Source: CAZSRX01 sp964609675 [NCBI: uncultured Bacteroidota bacterium] (lineage in GTDB: Bacteria; CLD3; SB21). Taken from it: a stretch of 64,000 nt of DNA. A program made the position numbers and the translations under genes. Of this stretch, positions 35,929-44,359 are shown in pieces (the first letter of the stretch is position 1; each line of letters begins with the position of its first letter). The notes under the pieces were generated by a model, which was given only the letters and a program-made list of their open reading frames with translations, made no database searches and was not told where the DNA came from. The stretch is from NCBI GenBank assembly GCA_964609675.1, contig CAZSRX010000013.1:29404-93403 (forward strand), given 5' to 3'.

Positions 35929-37164
35929 TTACAGATTAAATAAAGCCATGTATTCCCTTGATATGGTATCATCCAACCATTTATAGAATTGGGCAATTTC
36001 TTCTTTGTTGTTTTTATTTTTAAGCCACGTGTTGTATCGTCTGTGCGTTTCTTGAAAAATCGCATCATCCAGCGGCTTTAATCGTTGCATAACTCCACTG
36101 CGATCAGAATTATACAGAATATTAATATTCAGATATCGGTCCCGGTATTCCTGTTGATTAGGAATCGCTAGCGCCTTAAGCTGAAGGGATTTACGGCACA
36201 GGGGCGCCGTGGTATCTTTGTCTGCGGAAACCAGCGCGGGTAAATGCTTACCCCCTGCCACCCAAAGCGGCACGGTTACCGATGTCAGCGGAAAACCAAG
36301 CACGGTCCACATGGTTGACATATCCGGCGCCATGCCGGGTTTCACGCCCTGAATGACCACGGATGCCGAGGTATAGTAACGCGAAATATAATCCTGAAAA
36401 GGCACAAATTGCGCGTTTTTCCATATGGTTTCACTGAGTGCCGTAAGGTCGGTGCGGGTCAGGGAATGTTTTAAACTGCGCGCCGCGTCCTGGAGTATGA
36501 ATTTTGGCGTTAACAGATTTTTAATTTTCGCTTCATGAAAAATATCCTCTGCGGTAAAATAACGAATATACCCTTTCCCCTGCCCGGATACACCGGAATA
36601 GGAAAAATTCGTATGAATGATATAACCCATCGGCGCATGTTTCGGATCGTTGGCATCCAGTTTCACATAAGAATAATTATCCGTTTCAAAAAAAGCGGCG
36701 CCGCCGTTCGCGTCGATAACGCCAAAATTCGCCGACAGTCCCATCGGTTTTGGCTGCTCGCTCAGCAGGGTTTCAAAATCACCGATTGTCGCGCAAACCT
36801 GAAGCGCTCGTTTCATGATTATACCTTCCTGATCCTTCAGCGCACTCGTGTCGCCGATGTTCAGGTTATACGCATGCGAATTCATGATCGCAAATCCGGC
36901 GCTGTTACAGCCAATCCATACCTGCTTCCGCTCTATATCCAAAGCGTCCACCAGCCCTATATATTCGTATTTTCCATCGGTAAAATATTCCACAACATTC
37001 TGCAGACTGTCCGTATCGCGGTTTTTCCAGAGTATCGGCCGGCCGTCAGGGGTATGCTTACCGGAAATTACAATCGTCGTACAGGCCTCCAGGGAGGGAT
37101 TTAATGCCATTAGTCCCAATAAAAATAATATAATTGGTTTCATCATAATCATGCCGCCTTTCAT
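35929..37164 (-). CDS. Secreted Ntn-hydrolase of the C45/choloylglycine-hydrolase type
   Basis: The 411-residue protein has a signal peptide that ends directly before Cys-Thr-Thr-Ile (about residue 28). Cleavage there would free the catalytic N-terminal cysteine expected in Ntn-hydrolases. The mature part shows GRPILWKNRDTDS and CNSAGFAIMNSHAYN, as in the C45/acyl-transferase and linear amide C-N hydrolase families. These enzymes hydrolyse amide bonds in small molecules such as acylated amino compounds or penicillins. A signal peptide fits periplasmic or secreted work. Substrate is not determined. It follows mobA by 31 bases and is the last gene of the sulfur island run. Confidence 0.75.
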   Translation of the reverse strand: MKGGMIMMKPIILFLLGLMALNPSLEACTTIVISGKHTPDGRPILWKNRDTDSLQNVVEYFTDGKYEYIGLVDALDIERKQVWIGCNSAGFAIMNSHAYNLNIGDTSALKDQEGIIMKRALQVCATIGDFETLLSEQPKPMGLSANFGVIDANGGAAFFETDNYSYVKLDANDPKHAPMGYIIHTNFSYSGVSGQGKGYIRYFTAEDIFHEAKIKNLLTPKFILQDAARSLKHSLTRTDLTALSETIWKNAQFVPFQDYISRYYTSASVVIQGVKPGMAPDMSTMWTVLGFPLTSVTVPLWVAGGKHLPALVSADKDTTAPLCRKSLQLKALAIPNQQEYRDRYLNINILYNSDRSGVMQRLKPLDDAIFQETHRRYNTWLKNKNNKEEIAQFYKWLDDTISREYMALFNL

Positions 37165-37195
37165 GAACCGGAGTGGTTATACTATACGTGATGCA

Positions 37196-37819
37196 TTATA
37201 GCATTATAGATTGAATTTTTCCTAAATCCTCCGGATGATTAATATTAAAAAATATTTTTTCATCATACATCGGATAGGTTTTCATGACATCGATCAAATC
37301 CGCCTTCATACGCTCAATCAGCACCAGCGGGGAATACTTCCATTTTTTCGGTTCATGGGGACCGGCATGCGTGCCGTCCTGGCCGATCATATCCATAATA
37401 ACTTGCAGGCAAGCTTTTGAATAAACCCCGCACAACGGCTGGATGATGCCATTAGTTACCGGCAATGTAATCGGCCGATCCGACGGATACTCAGCAACAA
37501 ACCTTATAAAATCACTCGTCATGTGGGGCAAATCGCAGGATAATAGAAAAATCTTTTCCGTTTCCGCATGCGTCAGCGCCGAATGAATGCCTCCCAGCGG
37601 TCCAATGTTCCGTAGAATGTCCGAATGCACCGGATATTTCAGAAACGGATAGGTATCGGACGCATTCGCGATAATCATGACGTTCGAAAATACCGTTGAT
37701 AATTCATGCGCCAGTTTTTCAATAATGGTCTGCTCTCCGATTCGGATTAACGCCTTATCGGTTCCGTATCGCGAGCTTTTACCGCCGGCAAGGATACAAC
37801 CGGTTATTCCCGTAATCAT
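37196..37819 (-). CDS. mobA: Molybdenum cofactor guanylyltransferase
   Basis: The 207-residue enzyme attaches GMP to molybdopterin to make the dinucleotide cofactor required by the DMSO-reductase family. The N-terminal GTP loop CILAGGKSSRYGTDKALIRIG is clear, followed by the IGPLGGIHSAL and LLSCDLPHM motifs. Length fits MobA (about 190-210). The gene lies downstream of a molybdoenzyme operon on the same strand, so its presence here is explained by the cofactor need. It is separated from the rhodanese gene by 176 bases, which may hold a promoter. Confidence 0.93.
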   Translation of the reverse strand: MITGITGCILAGGKSSRYGTDKALIRIGEQTIIEKLAHELSTVFSNVMIIANASDTYPFLKYPVHSDILRNIGPLGGIHSALTHAETEKIFLLSCDLPHMTSDFIRFVAEYPSDRPITLPVTNGIIQPLCGVYSKACLQVIMDMIGQDGTHAGPHEPKKWKYSPLVLIERMKADLIDVMKTYPMYDEKIFFNINHPEDLGKIQSIML

Positions 37820-37995
37820 AAAAGATCATTTTCATTATGTTAATAGGTACAGTCTAAGAATTCAGTTGATCCAAGATAAAAGCGGATTAAATGAATTCTT
37901 TATTGGGAAAACAAATACTCAGATGTTACAGACTAGAAGAAATATTTTTAAGTTAATATTTCATTAAAGCGGTTGTTGAGCCATTCCCCGATATC

Positions 37996-38646
37996 TCAGC
38001 AGCCCTCCTTTTTCTTTTTACCGGTTTTTTCTTTTTGAACCGGACCTTTCATCTCTAATTTAGGCATGACTTTCTTCTGTTCTTTTTTCTCATCGAGAAC
38101 TCCGGCTTGCGGGGAACCGCCAAAATACTTGCTGACCTCTTTTATCTTATTGAAAGCGGCGAGCTGATCTTGAGTCGGACTTTCAGGGATTTTCGGGAAT
38201 AATATTTTGTCATTCCACTCCTCGAGCCCTCCAAACAGCATGTACACGCCTTTAAATCCCATCGCTTTCAGCAGAAACCACGCCTGCGCAGAATGGATAC
38301 CACCTTCGGAATACAGGATAATTTTTTCGTTCCGCGTTATAGGATAATTGGACAAGTCCGCCAGTGCGGCGTTTTCGGCGGTGGGAATGTGGTATTCGCT
38401 GAATTCCTTTTCCGTGCGCAGATCCAGCAGGCGGTAGTCGGATTTCCCTTGAATAATCCAGTCGGCCAATTCTTCGGCGGAGACATGATCGACCTTATTC
38501 TCAACAATCAAAGCGAGTTCTTTAGCGTCAATCATAGCTTTGCTTCCGCGGTATGGGCTTCCCGCAAACAGTCCGATAAAACCTAACGCGACAGCCATGA
38601 GCGCCAGCTTCTGGTTCAAACTGATTTGATTCCAAATTTGTTTCAT
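37996..38646 (-). CDS. Membrane-anchored rhodanese-like protein with Ser in place of the catalytic Cys
   Basis: The 216-residue protein has one N-terminal membrane helix (about 13-31) and a rhodanese domain (about 53-150) with DLRTEKEFSEYHIPTAEN and the GGLEEW end motif. The active-site loop, normally CxxGxR, reads SEGGIHSA with Ser113 at the catalytic position. Classic persulfide chemistry is therefore not expected. After the domain comes a Lys-rich tail that ends in Gly-Cys, the only cysteine of the protein. It is part of the YeeE operon (four-base gap), which argues for a sulfur-handling or scaffold role. A periplasmic location of the domain is likely but not shown. Confidence 0.78.
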   Translation of the reverse strand: MKQIWNQISLNQKLALMAVALGFIGLFAGSPYRGSKAMIDAKELALIVENKVDHVSAEELADWIIQGKSDYRLLDLRTEKEFSEYHIPTAENAALADLSNYPITRNEKIILYSEGGIHSAQAWFLLKAMGFKGVYMLFGGLEEWNDKILFPKIPESPTQDQLAAFNKIKEVSKYFGGSPQAGVLDEKKEQKKVMPKLEMKGPVQKEKTGKKKKEGC

Positions 38647-38650
38647 GGTT

Positions 38651-39247
38651 TTACTCCGGTTTCCAGTGAGCGGTTTTTTTCTCGCCCCATTCCGCGAGCG
38701 CGAAAGCGCCGACCGCCATCAGGACGACGGCAAAAACAATCACGCCGTACGGAATGTTCAGCAGTTCCGGCAAAGTGACCTTTCCCATCGGTGTGGCATA
38801 ATATAAATCTTTCACCAGCGGATACGCCAAACCGAAAACAAATATTCCGGCCATCATGCCGAGCAAATATATTACACCGTCCAATTTGCCTGTCGATGAA
38901 GCCACAACCGACGTGCCGGGACAGTAACCGCCGATCACAAATCCGAAACCGAGCAATAATCCGCCGAGAATTTGCGGCAGTAAAAACGTATCGGTGAGAT
39001 AAATTAAACTCAAGTCCATAAATCCAATCCAGGACAGATAGAACACGCCCAGCATCGCAGTAATGATGGCGGTGAACATGACTTTCAGAACTCTCATATC
39101 GTAGAAATAAAACTGCGCGGCTAATGTTCGCGCGCTGCCGAAGCCGGCGCGTTCGAGGAAAAAGCCGAATCCGATGCCGATGACAAACGCGATAATCAGA
39201 CTGACTTCTTCGTTAAAATATCCGAATTTATAGAATGGTAGGTTCAT
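38651..39247 (-). CDS. YeeE/YedE-family sulfur-transport membrane subunit (second of a pair)
   Basis: The protein of 198 residues has about five membrane helices and the motif GGYCPGTSVV in which the cysteine is conserved in YeeE/YedE (TsuA) channels for thiosulfate. I chose the ATG at 39247. GGAGG lies eight bases before it, and the resulting ATGA overlap with the stop of the preceding gene is typical of coupled genes. An upstream ATG at 39367 would add 40 residues inside the preceding gene and is unlikely. Together with the next gene it forms a split version of the two-repeat transporter. Transport of sulfite, thiosulfate or a related sulfur species is inferred from the family. Confidence 0.85.
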   Translation of the reverse strand: MNLPFYKFGYFNEEVSLIIAFVIGIGFGFFLERAGFGSARTLAAQFYFYDMRVLKVMFTAIITAMLGVFYLSWIGFMDLSLIYLTDTFLLPQILGGLLLGFGFVIGGYCPGTSVVASSTGKLDGVIYLLGMMAGIFVFGLAYPLVKDLYYATPMGKVTLPELLNIPYGVIVFAVVLMAVGAFALAEWGEKKTAHWKPE

Positions 39248-39774
39248 AGCCATTGCCTCCTTAAAAAATACGCCAATGCATACGCGCCGGCGAAAACCAT
39301 CATCATAAACGCCCAACTGCCGAGATTCAGGACTGCGCCGCCTGTTAAGGCCTGTCCGCTGGTGCATCCGCGGGCGAGTTTCGCGCCGAATCCCATCAAT
39401 AGGCCACCCGCGAAGGCCAGCGTGAACCGCATTGACTTTGAAATCCGCGGCCCTTTCTCAACGCCTTTTTTCACGCGCCCGGCCAGCGCGCCGGATATAA
39501 ACCCGCCGACCAGCATCCCCAGCACCTCGAATACCAGCCAGTCCTTGAACGGGCTTTTTGTGCCGTCGCCGAGATATTCTGAGTAAAATTCATTGGAGGC
39601 CGTAAATGCCGGCGCCACCACATTCGTTCCCGCGGCCACGGCTGTCGAAAACGCTCCGGATGCGCCCAGCCCACGTCCCATAATTACATAGGACAGGAGA
39701 AGCACCAAGCCAAGCCCTATGCCCGCAAGATAGGGATTCATATAGGGTTTTGGGGGTTGCAATTCATTCTGCAT
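39244..39774 (-). CDS. YeeE/YedE-family sulfur-transport membrane subunit (first of a pair)
   Basis: The 176-residue protein has about four membrane helices and the motif LARGCTSGQALTGGAVL, the conserved cysteine loop of YeeE/YedE transporters. The other half-repeat is encoded directly after it with an ATGA overlap. In E. coli the two halves are fused in one TsuA protein. The pair is downstream of a polysulfide/thiosulfate reductase-type operon, which suggests that the transported species is the substrate or product of that enzyme. The gene starts 12 bases from the end of the nucleotidyltransferase gene. Confidence 0.87.
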   Translation of the reverse strand: MQNELQPPKPYMNPYLAGIGLGLVLLLSYVIMGRGLGASGAFSTAVAAGTNVVAPAFTASNEFYSEYLGDGTKSPFKDWLVFEVLGMLVGGFISGALAGRVKKGVEKGPRISKSMRFTLAFAGGLLMGFGAKLARGCTSGQALTGGAVLNLGSWAFMMMVFAGAYALAYFLRRQWL

Positions 39775-39786
39775 AATACGTGTTCC

Positions 39787-40239
39787 TTAATTATTCTTCT
39801 TTAAATAATATAAATCATTCAAATCTTTTAAACGGCCTGCCGCCTTTTTATTTTTTTTGAGATCTTTCAGGGATATGATATTTATTGTAACCGCATCAAC
39901 GGTAAACCGGACTTTTCGCTTAAAGCAATTAGAAAATTTTACGCCTTCGATTTCATTCAGAATATCAATCCTGTATGGCGGTTTGCCCATCTGAAATATG
40001 GTATTGGATTTCATAAAATCCTTTATCTTTAATTCCTTGACAGGAAAACCGAAATCACGCAAGGCGTTGAATAACTTCTTGATATTATCCTCGGTGCGTT
40101 CAATCCAGATATCAATATCCTGCGTAAACCGAGGATAACCGTAAAACCCTACGGCATAGCCGCCGATCAGGAGGTAATCAACTTCGTTTTCGTTTAACAA
40201 AACGATAAACTCTTTGAAATCCTTGTTCAGATCCGTCAT
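39787..40239 (-). CDS. Nucleotidyltransferase of the AbiEii/MNT-like family
   Basis: The 150-residue protein has the small nucleotidyltransferase signature: LLIGGYAVGFYGYPR followed by TQDIDIWI, where the Asp pair binds metal. The C-terminal part is beta/helix with the KDLKKNKKAAGRLKDLNDL end typical of this family (sometimes called DUF6036). These proteins often occur with a small helical partner as a toxin-antitoxin-like pair, here the gene just upstream, with which it overlaps by 62 bases. It interrupts the sulfur operon between the NrfD and YeeE genes. Whether it is an antitoxin or a toxin is not clear. Confidence 0.85.
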   Translation of the reverse strand: MTDLNKDFKEFIVLLNENEVDYLLIGGYAVGFYGYPRFTQDIDIWIERTEDNIKKLFNALRDFGFPVKELKIKDFMKSNTIFQMGKPPYRIDILNEIEGVKFSNCFKRKVRFTVDAVTINIISLKDLKKNKKAAGRLKDLNDLYYLKKNN

Positions 40240-40375
40240 TAAACATTTCTATATAACGTTGACGTAATATTTCGATGGTACGGAGGCGTTCTATGGCTGG
40301 GCGCGTCAGCCAATAATTATAATCGGAATCGGTGTCGCGCAATTTTCGGAAGCAATATGTTTTCCGGTTCATCAT
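40178..40375 (-). CDS. Small helical partner protein of the nucleotidyltransferase
   Basis: This 65-residue protein shows the pattern DYNYWLTRPAIERLRTIEILRQRY...FQRVYRFVK. It is known to me as a small protein that commonly lies directly before nucleotidyltransferases of the AbiEii/DUF6036 type. It is rich in Arg and predicted helical, with no membrane segment. It overlaps the next gene by 62 bases and lies 16 bases after the NrfD gene. The pairing supports it being real; the function is not known. Confidence 0.7.
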   Translation of the reverse strand: MMNRKTYCFRKLRDTDSDYNYWLTRPAIERLRTIEILRQRYIEMFNDGSEQGFQRVYRFVKRKRS

Positions 40376-40391
40376 AATACATATTCAAAGA

Positions 40392-41333
40392 TTATAGACC
40401 GCGCGTCCAATGGCTGTATTGTCCGGCAAATACAATTACAAAGCGCAGCATCAGACCGCCGAACATCACCATCACCGGCAGAATGCTGTAGTGATGAATT
40501 CTGTGCCTCACCGCAAGCGACTGCATAATAATCGGGATGACGACGCCGATACCAATCACTAAAACCCAGAACGACGCGGCATACGGCCCGTTTAAAATCA
40601 GAAATGCGGCGCGAAGATGCGCATCCGTGGAACTGATCAGCCCGATGATCCAAAGTCCGATGATCACCAGTTCAATAATCAGGAAATTTATATCGGCCTT
40701 GGCCAGAAGCACGCGCTCTTCCGCGTTCTTTGCGATCATGTGAACCAGCGCCGCGGCGGATGACAATCCGGATACCAGAAATAATATTCCGAGAATGGAT
40801 GAATTCCACAGCGGCCGCGCGCCGAAAGCGCTCAACAATATGCCGGTATAAATTCCCAGCATGGCGCCGAGTATGATGTTCGTTAAACCGATGGCTTTTA
40901 TCAAAGACGGGGATTGATTGATTTTCTCAGAGGCCGTTTTCAGAATAGACAGCCGTTTCGCCATCCACTCTGCCGGCCGCATCAGAATATTGGCCATAAG
41001 CGCCGGATAAACCAGAATCAGAATCCAGGAACCCCACGACATCGGCGAGGCAATCTGAAATGTGGCGTACATGCGCCAGACGTGTATCTTATATTCCAAG
41101 TCTAGAAACAAAGCAAACATACCGACGCTTAATAAAATAACACCCAGTAAGGGCAGCCGAAAACAGGAGCAGGTGTGTTCGTTGTGACGGCCTTTGAAAA
41201 TAAAATAACCGGATACAATCATCATACCGGCAACCAGACCACCCAGAAACAGATATATGCCTACCTCCCATCCCCAGATATGAAGCGACGGATCAATCAG
41301 GTCGTTGGTTCTTGTTGTTGTTATTTCATCCAT
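40392..41333 (-). CDS. NrfD/PsrC-family quinone-interacting membrane subunit
   Basis: The 313-residue protein has about eight membrane helices and is the membrane anchor of complex iron-sulfur molybdoenzymes. It exchanges electrons with quinones on behalf of the FeS subunit encoded just before it. I chose ATG 41333 because AGGGA lies eight bases before it; an upstream ATG at 41360 has none. The helical pattern starts with WGWEVGIYLFLGGLVAGMMI, which is typical of NrfD. Length matches PsrC (about 310-320). The next gene downstream is the unrelated small-protein pair. Confidence 0.92.
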   Translation of the reverse strand: MDEITTTRTNDLIDPSLHIWGWEVGIYLFLGGLVAGMMIVSGYFIFKGRHNEHTCSCFRLPLLGVILLSVGMFALFLDLEYKIHVWRMYATFQIASPMSWGSWILILVYPALMANILMRPAEWMAKRLSILKTASEKINQSPSLIKAIGLTNIILGAMLGIYTGILLSAFGARPLWNSSILGILFLVSGLSSAAALVHMIAKNAEERVLLAKADINFLIIELVIIGLWIIGLISSTDAHLRAAFLILNGPYAASFWVLVIGIGVVIPIIMQSLAVRHRIHHYSILPVMVMFGGLMLRFVIVFAGQYSHWTRGL

Positions 41334-41385
41334 TGTAAATTCCCTGAAATAAGAAACCATTCATGGTTTGTAAATCGGTCTATGG

Positions 41386-41925
41386 TTAAGTCAAATAATA
41401 TATACAGGGCTTTGTGCCGGCAGAGGTTAACAGCGCATAATGTTTCCGCTCTTTTAATAACCGGCTAACCGTACTATTTGGATCATCTAAATCGCCGAAG
41501 TACATACAATGCGTCGGACAGACGGATACGCAGGCGGGTAATAAACCTTTTTCGACCCGGTGAATGCAAAACGTACATTTATCGGCGTATCCTTCCGGAT
41601 GAATGAAACGCGCGTCATACGGACAGGCGGCCATGCAGGCCTTGCATCCGCTGCATTTATCGTGATGAACGAGTACCACGCCGCCGTAATCATGAATATG
41701 ACTCGCCCCGCACGGACAGCAGTACACACAGGGCGGATTGTCGCAATGATTGCAGCGTTCGGAGCGGATTTCTAATTGAATTGTCGGAAATTTTCCTTTG
41801 GCGTCCTGCACGATCCAGTCGCGGTCGAGCCCTTCCGGAACCTGGTTCTCCGTCTTGCACGCCACCACGCAGTCCATACAGCCGACACATTTACGGGTGT
41901 CAATCACCATCGCTAAGCGCGCCAT
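41386..41925 (-). CDS. Four-cluster [4Fe-4S] electron-transfer subunit (PsrB/PhsB type)
   Basis: The 179-residue protein has four cysteine clusters: CVGCMDCVVAC near 13, CNHCDNPPCVYCCPC in the middle, CSGCKACMAACPYDA, and a final CTFCIHR...CVSVCPTHC. This is the classic pattern of the B subunit of polysulfide, thiosulfate, DMSO and tetrathionate reductases. It carries electrons between the membrane subunit and the molybdenum subunit. It has no signal sequence of its own and probably rides out with the Tat-exported catalytic subunit. GGAGG inside the end of the preceding gene leads to its ATG with one base between the genes. Confidence 0.95.
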   Translation of the reverse strand: MARLAMVIDTRKCVGCMDCVVACKTENQVPEGLDRDWIVQDAKGKFPTIQLEIRSERCNHCDNPPCVYCCPCGASHIHDYGGVVLVHHDKCSGCKACMAACPYDARFIHPEGYADKCTFCIHRVEKGLLPACVSVCPTHCMYFGDLDDPNSTVSRLLKERKHYALLTSAGTKPCIYYLT

Positions 41926-41926
41926 A

Positions 41927-44134
41927 TTACGCCACCTCCGTTTCTATGGTTACGAAGTTGACGTTCATGGCCGTTCCTCCCATGAGCGGATCGGTCGTGT
42001 ATTTCGTAATTAACTGTGCGTCGCTGGCGCCTTTCTGATAGGCGCGTTTCAGCATTTTGGAATTATGTCCGAAACCATGCACGACATACACGCATTCCGG
42101 CCGGATACGCTCGGTCGCTTTGACCTTGATTTTATTGCTGAGCACGCCGTCCTGGTTTTTCAGTTTCACATAATCGCCGCTCTTCAGACCCATGCGTGAG
42201 GCGACATCGATATTGATCCAGACTTCATTTTCGTCCATCATATCGGATAAAATCGGATTGGAATGCGTGCGGCTGAATGAATGCACAGGTGCGCGCCCGT
42301 ACAGCAAACGGAACGATCCGGGCGGACCTTCAGTAGGCGGTTTGTACTTGGGTACCGGATCAAATCCGGCGTCCGCAAGCTGGACCGAATAATACTCGAT
42401 TTTCCCGGACGGCGTCGGGAATTCAACCGGCACGCCTTCATCAAAGTATATCGGCTTTTTCTCGCCCTTGATAATCCCCTTTTCTTTCAGCTGTTTTAAG
42501 GAAAATCCTGCCTTTGTCAGGCGATAATCAAGATATTCCTCAATATCTTTCCAGGGATAATAATGGCCTAAACCTAATTTTTCTGCGAGCTTTTTTGCGA
42601 TCCACCAATTCGGTTTCTGTTCTTGCGGCGATTCAATCACCGGCTGTCGAAGGGCAATAAACGGCTCCCGGAACCATTCCACATTGATATCGTCATACCG
42701 CTCGAGGTAGGTGGATTCCGGCAGAACGACATCCGCCCAGCCGCAGATTTCACTGGGAATGACATCAACAACCGCCATGAGATCCAGATTTTGTATCGCC
42801 TTGATGGTTTCGTCTTCGTTCGGCAGGGCGTGCAGGATATTCGTCGCATAGATGAGCCAGCCCTTCACCGGATAAGGTTTCCCGGTCAGTGTTGCCTCGC
42901 GGATGCCGGTGGTAATAGCTTCAATAGCGAACGGGTATTTTTTATTCGGATTGTCCGCTTTCCCTTTTTCGGATTTTGGATAGGCCGGATACGGATAATA
43001 CGGCACATCCATACTAACGGGATAATAGAATCCTCCCTTGCGGCCCCAATTGCCCATCAACGCGTTCAGCAAGGCGATAGCACGGCTTCGTTGGGCGTCA
43101 TCGCCGTACCAGGTGACATGCCGACCGGGATGGATTAACGTCGCGGGACGATACCGCGCCATTTCACGAGCCGTGGCACGGATCAAATCCGGCTCAATGC
43201 CCGTCAGCGGATACGCCCATTCCGGGGTATAGGCATTTATTTCAGTTGAGAATTGTTCAAAACCGAACGCATATTTTCCGGTATAATCGGGATCATATAG
43301 TTTTTCTTTGACGATCACATGCATCCACGCGAGTACTAACGCCATATCGGTGCCGGGCCTGATGGCAAGATAATATTTCGCTTTACTGGCGGCGATGGAA
43401 TAGCGCGGATCCACGACGATGACGACCGCGTTGTTTCCGACGGCTTCGGCGAATTCTTGCACCTGGGTGTTATGCATATTTTCGCCGAGATGCGAACCGA
43501 TCAGAACAAGGCATTGCGCGTTTTTGATATCCGTGCGTTCCGGCGACCCGATGTCCTCGCCGAAGGTCAGCTTGAATCCCACATCGCGGGGCCCGCGGCA
43601 TTGCGCGAACGAAGGCGCGGCGATATTGGGCGACCCGTAAGCTTTTAACGTATGCTTCAGGAACGTGCCGCCGATGCCGTGGCTGAACATCGCCATCGCC
43701 TCGGCGCCGTATTGTGCCTTAATCTTCTTCATTTTATCCGCGATGTAATCCAGCGCTTCGTCCCAGGTTACTTCCACCCATTTTTCATCGCCGCGCACGG
43801 ATTGCCGCAATAACGGCACTTTCAGCCGGTCGGGATCGTAATGCGCGCCCACGCCGCCCGTACCGCGCGGACACAGCCTCCCGCGGCTCAGCGGATCTTC
43901 GGGATTGCCTTCAATTTTCCACAATTGGCCGTCTTTCACATAGGCAATCGCCCCGCACTTCCAGAAACAGATATCGCAATAGGTCGGTATCGTGCGCACA
44001 CCGCCTGCCGATTGGCTTTTATCAAGCGCTTTCAAATGTTCGGCCGTGGATTGAATCATTGACGCTGCTGCCGCCGTACCCACAACGGTTCCGGCGCTGA
44101 TCTTTAAAAAACGTCGTCGGGAGAGTGAATTCAT
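41927..44134 (-). CDS. Molybdopterin oxidoreductase catalytic subunit, polysulfide/thiosulfate-reductase-like
   Basis: The 735-residue protein starts with a twin-arginine signal (SRRRFLKISAGT) and should be exported folded to the periplasm. Cys53, Cys56, Cys60 and Cys88 hold a [4Fe-4S] cluster. Cys179 in SFAQCRGPRDVG is in the position of the metal ligand used by PsrA/PhsA. The C-terminal molybdopterin-dinucleotide domain has the GRAPVHSFSRTHSNPILSD motif. With the FeS and NrfD subunits it makes a complete three-subunit respiratory complex. Polysulfide, thiosulfate or elemental sulfur is the likely acceptor. The YeeE pair supports a sulfur compound but does not decide which. Arsenate or tetrathionate reductases are less likely. 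Confidence 0.9.
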   Translation of the reverse strand: MNSLSRRRFLKISAGTVVGTAAAASMIQSTAEHLKALDKSQSAGGVRTIPTYCDICFWKCGAIAYVKDGQLWKIEGNPEDPLSRGRLCPRGTGGVGAHYDPDRLKVPLLRQSVRGDEKWVEVTWDEALDYIADKMKKIKAQYGAEAMAMFSHGIGGTFLKHTLKAYGSPNIAAPSFAQCRGPRDVGFKLTFGEDIGSPERTDIKNAQCLVLIGSHLGENMHNTQVQEFAEAVGNNAVVIVVDPRYSIAASKAKYYLAIRPGTDMALVLAWMHVIVKEKLYDPDYTGKYAFGFEQFSTEINAYTPEWAYPLTGIEPDLIRATAREMARYRPATLIHPGRHVTWYGDDAQRSRAIALLNALMGNWGRKGGFYYPVSMDVPYYPYPAYPKSEKGKADNPNKKYPFAIEAITTGIREATLTGKPYPVKGWLIYATNILHALPNEDETIKAIQNLDLMAVVDVIPSEICGWADVVLPESTYLERYDDINVEWFREPFIALRQPVIESPQEQKPNWWIAKKLAEKLGLGHYYPWKDIEEYLDYRLTKAGFSLKQLKEKGIIKGEKKPIYFDEGVPVEFPTPSGKIEYYSVQLADAGFDPVPKYKPPTEGPPGSFRLLYGRAPVHSFSRTHSNPILSDMMDENEVWINIDVASRMGLKSGDYVKLKNQDGVLSNKIKVKATERIRPECVYVVHGFGHNSKMLKRAYQKGASDAQLITKYTTDPLMGGTAMNVNFVTIETEVA

Positions 44135-44309
44135 GATTGTGCTTTTTGTTGATGACAGGTTAGACTGGATAATTTGATGTTTAACTTAAAAGAGAACAAA
44201 AAAAATACTGGCAAAAAGTTAATTGAATTCAATAGTATTGTCAACATTAAAATTATCAGCGCCTTATTTTCCGCTAAACACGGTTATTCAATAACAGCGG
44301 ATTAGAAAT

Positions 44310-44335
44310 CCTGAGGCGGCATTCACCGCCTCAGG
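44310..44335 (-). terminator. Hairpin after the OmpP1/FadL gene
   Basis: CCTGAGGCGG pairs with CCGCCTCAGG (10 base pairs, six-base loop), 24 bases after the porin stop codon. The following T content is modest (ATTTCT), so it may be a weak or Rho-assisted terminator. Confidence 0.65.
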
Positions 44336-44359
44336 TCTGTGATTTCATGGTGCGCATGC

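Noticed and set aside
35811-36068. An 85-codon minus-strand frame as a full separate gene
   Set aside because: Most of it lies inside the Ntn-hydrolase gene in another frame, with no ribosome site of its own. Only its last 40 codons fall outside and are listed as a low-interest finding.
39248-39367. The longer N-terminus for the second YeeE/YedE gene
   Set aside because: It would run 120 bases into the preceding gene and add a non-hydrophobic Arg-rich stretch. The ATG at 39247 has a strong ribosome site and a normal ATGA overlap.
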